A stretch of 64,000 bases of DNA, taken from NCBI GenBank assembly GCA_945910005.1, contig OX246745.1, positions 9,258,545-9,322,544 of the forward strand, read 5' to 3'. Made by a program: the position numbers and the translations under genes. The notes under the pieces are model-generated. The model searched no databases. It saw nothing but the letters and a program-made list of their open reading frames with translations, and had not been told where the DNA came from. This stretch comes from Isoperla grammatica. Taxonomy: Eukaryota; Arthropoda; Insecta; Plecoptera; Perlodidae. The number at the start of each line of letters is the position of its first letter. Within the stretch, counting starts at the first letter, position 1. Shown piece by piece: positions 14,192 through 62,340 of this stretch.

Positions 14192-17100
14192 TTATAGCTT
14201 CTGCACAATGTCAAATTTCTTTTTAAAATCCATCGACTCCTTTTTGGGATCGTACTTCTTGCGTGATGCCAGTTTGGCTCGTAGCTCTTTGGCAGTCATG
14301 TTTAGATTAAGGTTAGTATTAAGATCGTTGCGTTTCAAAGCATCATTTAAAGGTGGCTCTTCTCTCAACCCCATTGTTGGAAAAGTCTGAAATTAATCAA
14401 AATAAAATATTCATTAAATCCAAATACTAGTCATATTTTCCCCCTACTTTCAGCAGGAATAACCAATTTTGAGGTCATTGAAGCACATGCATAATTGTAT
14501 ATGGCTAATAAATTAGTACCAAACTATGCAAATGAATTAAATTAAATTGGTATACTATTTTACGTTTGGTGTAGTGATGCTTTGTCAGGTACCACACCTG
14601 TCAGGAACTAATAAATATAGGCTACTAGAGACAGAAATTAAAATTATAAGGGATACAATGCCTACTCCACAAGGTTGTTAATCTATATTTAAAATGTGGA
14701 AAAGAATTAGGCAGACAACTATTGTTTTTTTACATTCATTGTAATGTAGGCCTACTCTCTTTTCACTATATAGCATTTAATCCTACATCAGGAGTTACCT
14801 CATCAGCTGAATCAAGATGTGGTTCTGGGCTGGACCCATGCTTACGATCACTGGATGGTGTAGTAGTGTTGCTAGTGTTACTCTTGTAAGATAGTTTCTC
14901 TGCATATGGGTTACCCTGCAGAAAACATACACAGGTAATTTGTGCTATTCCAGGTGCCAGTCATTGCCGGTGGAGACTACATACATTTTACATAAATTGG
15001 ATTAATTATGTCACACAACACCTACAATTTTAATATGGATTTACGTAATATGATCTAGATAAGCTCTAATCTCCTGGCAGACCTAGATCTATAACTCGAG
15101 CTAGCAAGCAATTAGCACCAGAGATACCTACTGGGCATATCTCACATTGGTAGACACAGGAATTATTAAAGTAGCCAAACCTAAGCGATTGTATTTATTT
15201 TGCAATGTTGACCCCTACCACTGTCACAGTATGTATTCTCATGCTTACGAAATAGCCAATTCTCAAATAAGCACAACTTAATATTATTATACTTTTCTAG
15301 TTCCTATCATCTAATTGAAACAGGTTCATTAGGGATAGTTTACGACCTTTGGCTGGGTACCTGGAAATTCCTACGACACCAGGTTTGACTAATGAGTAGA
15401 GGGGGTTGAAAAGCACTGATAATGAAGGGGGATGCAAACGAAGTGCATACGTGTCCATGGCGGATGGTATTATATATCCTAGCCATTTCAGCAAACTAGC
15501 TAATTTCATCTCTGGGTCTACGAAATAAGTAAAATACCGGTATAATAGCCTATAAAAAAATTCTATTATTTAGACCCAGAGATGATGTCCAATTTAATAA
15601 TAACAATTTAGATAGCCCACATATGCCAACAAGCTATAAAGAAGTTTCAGAAGATAAGAGAACCGTTATTGACAATAAATTTGTGACTGAACAGCATGTA
15701 GGCCTACATATTATTTCCTGGTCAATGGAACAGCAGCAACAGTACATTTCAAATGCAGGCTACACCACCTCCTACGCAGGTAGTAATCTTAATACTTGGT
15801 TGCACAATCCAACATAGCTAGTTATCTTTATAACCATGCAGTAAATCAACCGTTTACTAGGTACCTACTGTAATCAGTAAGAATAAAAAGTAATGTGGTT
15901 AGTCAAGGGTATTTGTGGTTAGTCAAGGGCTTTTAAGTGGAAAAGCCCTTGACAATGTTTTTGACTGTTACAATAATGAATACTACCATAGGCAATTGCT
16001 TTGCTTTGAAACAAGTACACTTTGAATTTACAGGGAACAGAGATAGGCCTACCAGAAGAACTTCTCCATCAGGCTGATGGCTAGGCCCTAGTAATGTTTT
16101 AAACATTTGATGAGACCTTCTTTCAGTTTTTCACTTGTTGGTTTTGTATGGATATTTAAAAAAAATGAAATTTGCTCTAGGTAGGTAGCATGTTAAAGGT
16201 TAAAGATTGGATGTCTCGATCCCAAGGTTAACTACGTGGTTATTTGCCAATTTAAGAAACTTAAGGAATTTCTACATTTTATGACATTATTTTTGTATTT
16301 AGAAATAAACTAGGTAAGCGGAAGCCTAGCTGCATTGTCAACATGAGTTAGTTATTGATATGTGCCTATTTTTCCAAACAATAATCCCAGTTTATTCACT
16401 TTCAACAAATCAATTAATCATCTAGGACTTGACAAAATTTGTTGACAAAGTTAGATGGTAGAATGGGAGAATGATGGGGTAGAAAATGTAAAAAGGGTGT
16501 ACGATAGTGTCGCGAAAATGGTGAAGGACGTGGGGTAGGCATCACTGGAGGAAAGGCAGAGGATGGAAAGGAGAGGAACTATTTTAGGGTTTTTGTGGAA
16601 CAGAAGTTGGAAGGAAATGCAAGAAAGATTGGCAAAGGGAAGTATCGGGTCAGGGAGATCATGATAGGAAGTTCCAGAGGGATGAGAGGCATAGGCCTAC
16701 ATACGGATGTGGGGAAAGTTTATTTTATCGATAAGACTAGGAGGGAATGGAATGCTTTGCCTGGGAGACTGGTTAGTGGTTGAGCAGCATTTTGTGAGCT
16801 ACTTTAAGTGGGACCTCAGGAACGGAGAGGTGGGGGGTGGGGGGGTCGTGAGGAGTGTTTGGGCTTATTTTATGCAAGGCCTAACGTGTATTTTATTGAT
16901 GCGGTTCGATTAGTTTTACTTTTACTAAAGTTACCATACCATTTTCTGGAACCGCAGAAGATTGAAATCTGGCTCCTGTCCAGTACTTAAGCAGGGTGTA
17001 CAATCGTCCGGAAAGGAGCTTCCCGTTCCCGTTACCGGAGCTCCTTCCCGGGCGATTGTGCACCCCGCTTTAGGCTACGTGTTCAAATGCAAAAAATGCA

Positions 17101-17820
17101 GTTCGACTAGGCCTACTGCTTGAAATGTTTTTACTTTATAAATGTTGATTTAGCCTATTTATAGGCTATTGTTCGTTATTCAACTCTCAATTTAATAGTC
17201 TATTGTGCTGCAAATATTATAGGCTAGGCCTAACCGTTCTTTTAGTTTCAATGATTGACCAAATGTCAACATTTTTTTTTTAATTGAGTGTAAACATGGT
17301 GAGGTAATGATCTTACCTCTGCATCAAAAGATTTTGAGCTCTTCTCAGATTTGTTGGAATGTGAATCTTCTGAGTTCCGATGTTCTTCTTCAACAGTACT
17401 TGAAATAGGTCTAGATTGGGGAAGACCATTGTCAGAATCGGTGCTGGGTTGAGGTGGTGTTTTGAGACACACCACATGGGGAAGGCTACTTTTTATTATG
17501 ATGTTATTACTCTTGAAATACTTATCAGCTTCAGAATCAACGACCAACAGCCTAGTTTCATCCGCTATTGCCTTTATTCTCTGAACAACTTGCTTGTGGT
17601 TTTCATTAGCAATATTAACACCATTCACTTCAATAATACGATCTCCTTGTTTTAAACCAGCAGCTTCAGCAGGTGACTGTTCGTCAACTTTGCCTATGTA
17701 CTGGCCATGTTTTCCCTTTTCAGCATGCAAATTAAAACCGTATCCATCAAAGTTCTTCCATTGAATTATCTGGCACAACCGAATAACAGGTGTGTTTGGA
17801 GATAGCGAACCGTTCGACAT
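14192..17820 (-). CDS. Sip1: Single-PDZ scaffold with ezrin/moesin-binding tail (NHERF/Sip1 family)
   Basis: There are three exons on the minus strand: 17820-17317, 14915-14799 and 14386-14192. All junctions are phase 0 and GT-AG, giving 271 residues. Residues about 12-95 form one PDZ domain with the ligand-loop motif GYGF (26-29), the helix-loop SPAEAAGLKQGDRIIEVNG and the NHERF-type end RLLVVDSEADKYF. A serine-rich middle follows. The last 35 residues (MTAKELRAKL through MDFKKKFDIVQKL) match the amphipathic ERM-binding tail of the family. Vertebrate NHERF1 has two PDZ domains; fly Sip1, the moesin partner, has one, so Sip1 is the closer model. I chose the ATG at 17820 because the open frame further upstream begins at GTG. 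The protein probably acts under the plasma membrane. Family assignment is firm; strict orthology is inferred. Confidence 0.87.
16440..16790 (+). mobile_element. Possible relic of a LINE C-terminus in the Sip1 intron
   Basis: This purine-rich stretch differs in composition from its surroundings. The frame 16595-16783 ends with FIDKTRREWNALPGRLVSG, reminiscent of the short conserved block (R-T-x-x-x-WN-x-LP) near the end of many non-LTR retrotransposon proteins. Upstream, AEERQRMERR-like codons occur in a shifted frame. The evidence is one short motif, so this is tentative. Confidence 0.35.
16990..17071. repeat. GC-rich hairpin/foldback in the Sip1 intron
   Basis: GCAGGGTGTACAATCGTCCG pairs with CGGGCGATTGTGCACCCCGC across a short interior that itself contains complementary CGGAAAGGAGCT-like segments. 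The arms are GC-rich in an AT-rich intron, and the differences are mostly transitions. Confidence 0.7.
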
Positions 17821-19170
17821 CTTTGAAAATATGATAATTTGTATGTCCACTAGATAGTAAAACTAGGAAATGTCCTTACGCTTGTATCACTAAAACTACA
17901 GATAAAATTCCAGCAAATCAGCTAACAAGCTTCACCTTGTAAACCTCAAAACGAAAATGAACTTTTTCAATATGGCGGACATCACGACACATGACATAAG
18001 CTTACAACTTGGCCAACATAACAAACACGATTTAGGATAATATGTAAATTCTCAAGGCTGTCCTACCTTTGGTTATCAATGGCGAGGAAAGAGGCCAAAG
18101 CTTCAGCTTTCGCTGCGCAGAGTTCGCTTACGCACTCGCCGCTAGAAAGCGCAGCTCAGTCTTTATGAATTTAGGGCGCGAAGATCATTCTGCGAGCGCA
18201 GTTTCGTGTCCTCATTCTGTCTGGGCATTGATTTAATGCTTGTAAACGGACCATTATGCTCGGTAACAAAATGCAAGTAATTTTAGCTGTTCAATTAACT
18301 TTTATCATCTATTCTTTTACGACTATAATCGAAAAATATGCTGAGCCTCCGGAGTCTCTGTCACCAGGCAAGGACCAAGGAGGCCCCACCGGCAAAGAAT
18401 GAATCGTTTTGACCCAGTTTTACCTTAAAAAAAAATTCAGTCCCCTTTACAGTCTCATAAATGGTATTTAAATAAAACTTAATTCAACATGTCATTTGTA
18501 AACCACAGCCTGCAGGATAGATCAATCAGGTGGAAACCCATCCAGTAGGCTATGTTTTAAACGTTCGTCCACTGGCCGCTAGGTGAGAGCTGTCAAGGTC
18601 GCGCAGTCGAGTGCTCAAAGGTCGTACTGGCCACTGGCCCTACTGACCGGCGTATTGACTACACTTTAGGATTAGTGATAATAAATATGATTAGAATTTT
18701 ACATGATGAAGAAGAATCAGTATTAGATAGCTTCATTACTCTCCTTAACTGAACTGAGTTGGTGATTCAATGTAGGCTGTCTTGTATATACTAGGCCTTA
18801 CATAGGTTTTTAATTTTTCTACAGTTGCCAGAGTGTACTTTCTCCGACACCCGTGTTGGTCGTCTCTCGTCGTCTCCAACAGCAACACCCAACTTCTGTT
18901 GTCAACTTGTCAGCCAGTCAACAACTTGCAATAATTGTCTTCATGTATATCATTAATTATTTACGAATGCACATTTACGCACATTCGATAAACATAGCCC
19001 TGGCACCTTCGTATAGTGTGCTGTGGGGCAATTGTTCGTAATTCAGTGATGAAGTTTCAACATGACCAAGACACAATATCATTATTGACAATAGTTTCAA
19101 GAAAAACGGTGATCTGTTGCCTAGGCCTAGACTAAAGGCTGCCCTAGGCTAGATCCTGGAAGCATTTAAG
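17821..19170. promoter_or_regulatory. Divergent upstream region between Sip1 and Itpr
   Basis: About 1.35 kb separates the two start codons of the head-to-head genes. The part nearest Sip1 (about 17960-18240) has more CpG and GC than its surroundings and is the likeliest promoter for Sip1 and perhaps for Itpr. It contains CAATATGGCGG at 17967-17977, which fits the AANATGGCGG motif bound by YY1/Pleiohomeotic proteins. No TATA box is evident. Whether Itpr transcription starts here or nearer 19171 is unknown. Confidence 0.45.
17967..17977 (+). promoter_or_regulatory. YY1-like motif CAATATGGCGG
   Basis: The core ATGGCGG preceded by AAT matches the known YY1 consensus and lies about 150 bp upstream of the Sip1 start codon, where such motifs occur in animal promoters. 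It is a single short motif, so a chance match is possible. Confidence 0.35.
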
Positions 19171-56516
<37,346 letters not shown>

Positions 56517-56746
56517 AATTCTATCGACGATTATGATTATTGTTATAAAATTCCATAGAATTATTCTTAAAAAATATTTTGTTTTGTTATATTACGTTAT
56601 GTTATGATATGATGGAGATGTTGTGTTTTCAATATGCTAACGATATAATATATGGCCACATTTCCAAATATGTTATCATGAGACTTATTACAATTTTGTT
56701 TCTAGTACCACTTTATGTCAAATTTTATTAACTGATACTGTGTTAT

Positions 56747-56752
56747 AATAAA
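56747..56752 (+). terminator. Probable polyadenylation signal of Itpr
   Basis: AATAAA lies 231 nt after the Itpr stop codon in AT-rich DNA, and is the first canonical hexamer downstream. A second AATAAA at 59255-59260 could give a longer 3' UTR of about 2.7 kb. The choice between them cannot be made from sequence. Confidence 0.45.
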
Positions 56753-57429
56753 ATAAGTGTATTGTTAACTGTTACTACTAGTGACTGTTTCTGAAATAGT
56801 CAATTAAAGAACAGACTGTACTATTTTTGTTAGTGCTAGAGTAGTTTAGATAAATGTAGCCTGCAAGGAACCCACACAGTGTAGACTTTTATGTTTTTTT
56901 AGAGAGAGACACGTTTTTGTATACATTTTAAATACGTACATTCAGGAACAATACCCGTGTAATTGGTTTTTATTAGCGATGTCGGTAGAAAACATTCAAT
57001 TTCCAAACGAGTTGTAATTGTGCTTTACGTTTCGTTAACTTTCATTAAGTTATTTGTTATGAAAGTGGGACAATAGAATCAGTTGGTGGCCCTAGAAAGG
57101 GAGCAGAGAAGCGAAAGAGAGAAATATACGTGATAAAGAGTGCCCAATTTAAAGTACTGTTATGACTCTTTTGGCAACCAGGCCGACATCCCTAGTTTCT
57201 GTTCAATACCAATATAATTATGTATTGTTATGTATGTGTTCATTTGCACCATTATCTAATAGGTTCAGTTTTCTTTATGTTACATTTTTTGTATACAGTA
57301 GAGCATTGGTTATGCACCTCTTGTATATGATTTTTATAGGCAGTACCCCCCACTCTCCATAAAAACTATGCCTAGTCAAGCCCACCAAAACTGTTGAGGG
57401 CTAAGCCTAGCTTGTTGCTTACTGGTAAA

Positions 57430-57720
57430 AAGTTTCAACGGGACCATCGGCTTTATGTCCCATCCAAAAGGACAATGTAACTTTTACCAGTCATAGGTTC
57501 CTCCACTAATCTGGACTGCCGAGCAGTTGACGAGAAGAATGAAGCTGTTCCACAAGTTTTCAAACCTTCTAATCTGCTCTAACCTACCGTAACTAGTATT
57601 CCGGACAAGAGCGGTCACCCACCGTTCTCCTGACCTAGCCCAATGTTGCATAACTTCGGTGTTCGTATGGGAACTGGCTAAGCGACCACGGCTAAACCGT
57701 TGGCTATTTTTGCCGATCTC
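57430..57720 (-). repeat. Probable dispersed repeat with 5S-rRNA-like segment
   Basis: GGGACCATCGGCTTTATGTCCC (57438-57459) and GCGGTCACCC...TTGCATAACTTC...GGGAACTGG (about 57610-57680) resemble blocks common in invertebrate SINE-like repeats. The second block weakly resembles the reverse complement of 5S rRNA. This is a by-eye judgement. Confidence 0.35.
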
Positions 57721-60329
57721 CTGAAAATCTTATAAACAATGCTCGACTGTTATTTTTAGGATTTGACTTGACATCCTTTTAGTGGTTGTTGCAAATCTGC
57801 ACTTGCAATAGCATAGTTTACTGATTTACTGATATTGTCTCGAAGGTATCACCTGAAATCCTCTGTTTAGAGGAAGAGTAAGCAACCAGCTATCTACCAA
57901 GGTAAAATACACTTCCAGTGGAACCTCTCTAACTCATTCCCTTGTTACTCTCTTTTCCTGTTAACTAATTTTGTTATTTACTTATTTATTATTGTTTAAC
58001 GACTTACTCAACCGATGTGGCTCAACCTTTAGTTACATCCCAAACACTTAAACTCTATTAAATAATGTTGACTCCTAACTTAACGTTCTGTGAAGTTCCC
58101 TAGACAAACAAGTTGGAAGGGTTTAATTTATTACCTTCAGTAAACAAAGCACATTCCATTCTTTAGTAGTAAAATATCAAAATAAAAATCTGCATCCTAC
58201 CCCCTCACGTATCAAGCTATAATAGAACCAATCAGTTGACACTAACAACATAACAACATACTGGTAAGCCACTTTTGTTTGAATAAACATGTCAAATTTA
58301 CACATAAGGAAGTAGCCTCAGATTCTTAAGTTGAGCCAAACTTGTTAATTTTAACCATTTTGTAATAAGGACGTGGATAGCATTATTTATGGCTAAATTG
58401 GTGTTACCCCTTCAAATGATGTATGCACAAGATTGTAACATGAATTTTGGGGTGTTCCTATCGGTAACGTTTCGCTACAACGTGGCAAGCCATATCGACC
58501 CAACTAGGGAATGGGAACCTTACTAATGCACATACGCTTCTTACATTTGATCATTGTTTTCCTAGTTCGTATTTACAAAGTAAATCAACACTGAAAGTGT
58601 GTGAAAGAATTAAAAATCAACTTTCGATATGGATTACAGAACATGAGGACTAACTACTTAATAAGTTAATTATCATGTAAAGTGTTAGACATGTGCTGGG
58701 GACCTCCGTAGTAATTTGTACTAGATCTATTCTGACTGAGCGTGCTTTATGCTTTACTGTAACACACTTCATTTACATTAAAAGACTTAAAGCACAACAG
58801 AAAGATGCCATACAGATTAGTATGTACATTTTCAGTTCATATCGGTTTGGTTGGGTTATCTTTTTAATTGTTGGCAGAATATGTTGCAACAAGCTCCAAG
58901 AGTCATGTGAAATACTAGAATTAGCCCTGAATTATGAAATCGGTGATTTCAGCTACCATAGGAATTAATGTATCTTGGTATAAACTGTGACTATTGGAAA
59001 GTACACAATTATGTTTAATGCATTTCACACTTCTCTCTTCATTCTCCCTAAGCTATGCTAAATAAATGGACTACTTTTAGTTTTTCCTAAGGGGTCAATA
59101 GTAGAAGCTACTTTCCTAACAGCATTTGGGAGGGTTGAACGCCTGCTTCAGTTGGTTGTGTCTTCCTTCCAATGTCTGTACTAACAAATCAAAACATGAT
59201 TTATATAATGTTATTAGCATACATATATTTTATTATTGAATGCTTGTATGAAAAAATAAAGTTACTAAATTGTAATTTCTGATCTTTTCCATTTTGAATT
59301 CTACTTATTTGTTTAGTTGTATAAAAATATCTGCCTGTTGTCTATATGAGGCTTGAAGATGCAAAACGGGCACGATATTTAAGTGATAAGAAGTAAGAAC
59401 ACAAAACATGGCTTTCTCCCACTTAAGATTCAAAAGTTTTTTTCTCCAAAGTAAAACTGTTATTTCTGAAGATAACCTTCACTAAATCTTTATGTCGAAT
59501 CTATGCTTATTTCAAGATGTATCCGCATACGTTGTGTAGGTACAAAAATGTAAACAATTTTTGTTTAGATATATCGTAAAAAATAAAACATTTTCTTGTG
59601 ATTTTGCTACAATAATTTTAGAAATTGAGGAATCTCGGTTTGACATCTACAAGCCTCGTATGCAATACAGAGTTGGCTCCGTCAACTCGTTTTACTGACA
59701 GGACGTTAACAAGACATGAATTAAGGTATTGCATACGTGCATGGGGACATATTAAATGATGTTTTGTTTCAGTGATTATTGTACTTTATATGTGTGCATT
59801 TACCAAATGGATTAATGGTACTAGTCATAGATCGCAAGGTTGTGTCCTTTGTTTTGTATCTCCTGTTGCACAATCCCCGGTTGGCTCTACACATCATACA
59901 TGCATTGGCTTGTTATACCCAGCTGCTTTGCTTAAGTCTTATCTTGATTTATGCTTCAAAAATCCTAATCCATTAGTGACGTTCTTTAAAGGGAGGTTTC
60001 ACTGGGTGAAACTACACATCTTATACATTTCTGATATCTGTTAATTTTCTAAAATTTATGTCTTGTTCATATGTTCAGTTGTACTTTTTTTAAATGCTTG
60101 TCACTTAAGAAACATACAACGTACCAGATGCATTCTATCCATATCCCCATGTACTAACGAACTTGCAAACTTACTGTATCTTCATTCTGAACTATACAAG
60201 TAGCTTGTCTTATCAATAAAACAATGCCTGTTGATTATTATTGACTTCCTTATTATTTCCATCAACAAAATATAGAAAAAATACCGTTTACCTTTACGTA
60301 AACAAAACTATAACGCTTTTTTGAAGATA

Positions 60330-60720
60330 GCAGAATGTTTGTAGATTTGTGTTCCTTAGGTCACTACTTAACTCTTCCATGTGGTTATTTTCTTTGTGCA
60401 AGCACAGTTTTCATAATAAAGACCTTTAAAATAGACTTATGCTCAGGGCTTGCCTTAACCATGTTTTGGGCAAACATAAATGTTGTATTTTCAGGTTCCT
60501 TAGGTCAGTACTATACACTTGTAGTATAAGGTAATTTTGTCATTGTCTTGTGCAAGCACAGTTTCAATAGTGCCACCGTTTATAGTTGACTCATGCTTCC
60601 GACACTTCCCCTTAACCATGCTTTGGGCAAACCTAAATTTTATATTTTTGGTTTCCTTAGATCAGTTCTAAACACTTACATGTGGTCATTGTCTTTGTGC
60701 AAGCACAGTTTTAGAACCTA
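60330..60720 (+). repeat. Diverged tandem repeat, about 150-bp unit
   Basis: TTCCTTAGGTCA-like blocks recur at about 60352, 60496 and 60652, each followed by TTGTGCAAGCACAGTTT and then CTTAACCATG-TTTGGGCAAAC. About 2.6 copies, with spacings of about 144 and 156 bp. Confidence 0.75.
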
Positions 60721-61129
60721 CTAGTACATCTCTTTATAATGTACACATTATCTTTAATAGACTTTGGTTTTGCGGCGACCATTACCGTGGTTCTTCTCGC
60801 TGGGTGCTGTTGATTTATTTGCCTGCTGATTAATACATACTACAAATATAGGCATCTAAGTCTAGTCTAATATAATAATGAATGGGCTATTCTGAAAGGC
60901 GTACCCACATGTGAATGCTTACAATATGTTTACAAATACTAAACTTATATTAATAACACTCTAGGTTTCAAAATAAGAGTTGCTGGCAAAGGTCTATCAA
61001 ATAAAATTGGGTGCAATTCCCAGATTAAGACTATAGTACAACAAAATGTAATAATTAAATGTATAGTCACATCTACAGGGTAGGCCTTTAATACATAAAA
61101 TAAAGTAGGGCACTATGAGAATAAAAAAA

Positions 61130-61498
61130 CAATCACGAGCTAGAATTTAAACAATTTACTGTCAATATATTTTCTGGTGGTTTGGCTTGGTAGGAGGTAG
61201 GCTCATAAGCTGGGATGCATGGTGCCGATAAAATATATTCTTGTAGTGAATAGAAGCTGTTGTCGAGGAGGAATGATTTAAGGTTACATTTGAATATGCT
61301 ATCAGATGAGGAGGACTGCACTTTCTCTGGGAGTTTGTTGAAGAAAATGGATGATAAATAGTGGGGGCCCTTGGAAAAAAGTGATAGATTATGGGCCGGG
61401 AGATGAATGTGTCTGGAGGATCTGGTTCGATGGTATTGTATCTGGGAGTTTTGTGTAAAGATGGAGGGGTTTAGGCGAACAAAAGTCGCAGCCGTCTG
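61130..61498 (-). pseudogene. C-terminal fragment of the same LINE, beyond a nested insertion
   Basis: The minus strand encodes HLPAHNLSLFSKGPHYLSS, FFNKLPEKVQSSSSDSIFK and CNLKSFLL. This is the typical terminal block of LINE reverse transcriptase proteins (LP-x-x-x-x then FK-x-x-L-K). It continues the protein whose thumb ends at 62341, with about 40 residues missing. The two pieces are separated by unrelated insertions. Confidence 0.75.
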
Positions 61499-61500
61499 TC

Positions 61501-62162
61501 ACTACGTTTATCAAGCGGACTGAGCTCGCACTTGGTGGTGCGAGCCGAGTTTAGTGAGCACCGAGTTTGACTGATAAACACCTCAGCTCGAGCTTATTTC
61601 AGTTCTGTTAAGAGTAAATAAAAATAAATAAATTCACATTTAGAGTCTACCCACTCAGTAACTAAACTGATTTGCAGTGGGGGACTTTAATTTGGCTTCG
61701 AACACCACCGACGAGTGAGCGATAACCAATCAAAGATCGATATTTCAAATATGAAACATATGAATCAGTGATTGGACAGTGCGAACACCTGCGGACAAAT
61801 GCCAGAATCAACAAGGCCGATTCAGAACATCTTTGAATTTATTGAGTGCTTCGTTGCTAGGACGGCTCCAAAGTCACCGTTTACTTATTCCTAAGACAAG
61901 AAGTAATGGAATTGAATCCATATTAGAAGTTAGAAAACTTCTGCCTGAATCGGGATTTGAACCCTGGACCTTCTGCATTGGAAGCAGAGATGCTAACCAC
62001 TGGACCAACGAGCCACCTAAAGAAGCCAATCTAGCCCGGTTTAATAGGACTAGAGATAGAGTTTAATAGGACGAGTCCGGATTGAAGGACGCTTGCTAAA
62101 CGGGTTCCGAACTCAGTGCGTACTGAAGTCAGTCCGAACCCAGTCCGCTTGATAAACGTAGT
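61501..62162. mobile_element. TIR element nested in the LINE
   Basis: A perfect 22-bp inverted repeat (ACTACGTTTATC...GCGGACTG) occupies 61501-61522 and 62141-62162. It bounds 662 bp that is not LINE-like and contains a tRNA-like sequence. No target duplication is evident, and partial extra complementarity (GTCTGT/ACAGAC) extends outward, so the true ends may lie a few bases outside. Confidence 0.6.
61941..62014 (-). repeat. tRNA-like sequence (tRNA pseudogene or SINE head)
   Basis: On the minus strand, GGCTCGTTGGTCCAGTGGTT leads into an anticodon-like stem (CTGC...GCAG) and the B-box GGTTCAAATCC, spanning 74 nt. The acceptor and T-stem pairings are broken, so it is not a working tRNA gene. 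It is more likely a tRNA-derived SINE head or fossil inside the TIR element. Confidence 0.55.
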
Positions 62163-62164
62163 TT

Positions 62165-62340
62165 AACAGACCAGTGAGCGTTTGAGCTCCTACCTGTTTG
62201 AAGAGGCTGCGGCAAGAGTGACGTCTAGGAACTCGCATTAATATGCGTACCATTTTATGTTGTGTATGAACTTATTATTCTTATGTACATATTTAAGATA
62301 TGAGAATAAAATGGATTTTTGATTTGATTTTTGATTTGAG
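62165..62340 (+). mobile_element. 3' end of a plus-strand retroelement
   Basis: AATAAA at 62305-62310 is followed directly by TGGATTTTTGATTTGATTTT-type short repeats ending at about 62339, where the minus-strand LINE thumb begins. This looks like the simple-repeat tail of a SINE or LINE inserted in the opposite orientation. Its 5' limit is unclear. Confidence 0.45.

Larger units (their letters stand above)
56517..61129. other. Itpr 3' UTR and intergenic DNA, no gene seen
   Basis: AT-rich sequence. The small frames (for example 58693-58968 and 59772-60044) give no recognisable protein. It contains poly(A) hexamers, a possible 5S-like repeat relic at 57430-57720 and a tandem repeat at 60330-60720. 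Confidence 0.65.

Noticed and set aside
17821..17850. Upstream extension of the Sip1 frame to 17850
   Set aside because: That position is GTG, not ATG. The ATG at 17820 has A at -3 and gives an N-terminus (MSNGSLSP) of the length usual in the family.
61941..62014. Functional tRNA gene
   Set aside because: A- and B-box-like sequences are present but the acceptor and T-stem pairings fail, and it lies within a transposable element.
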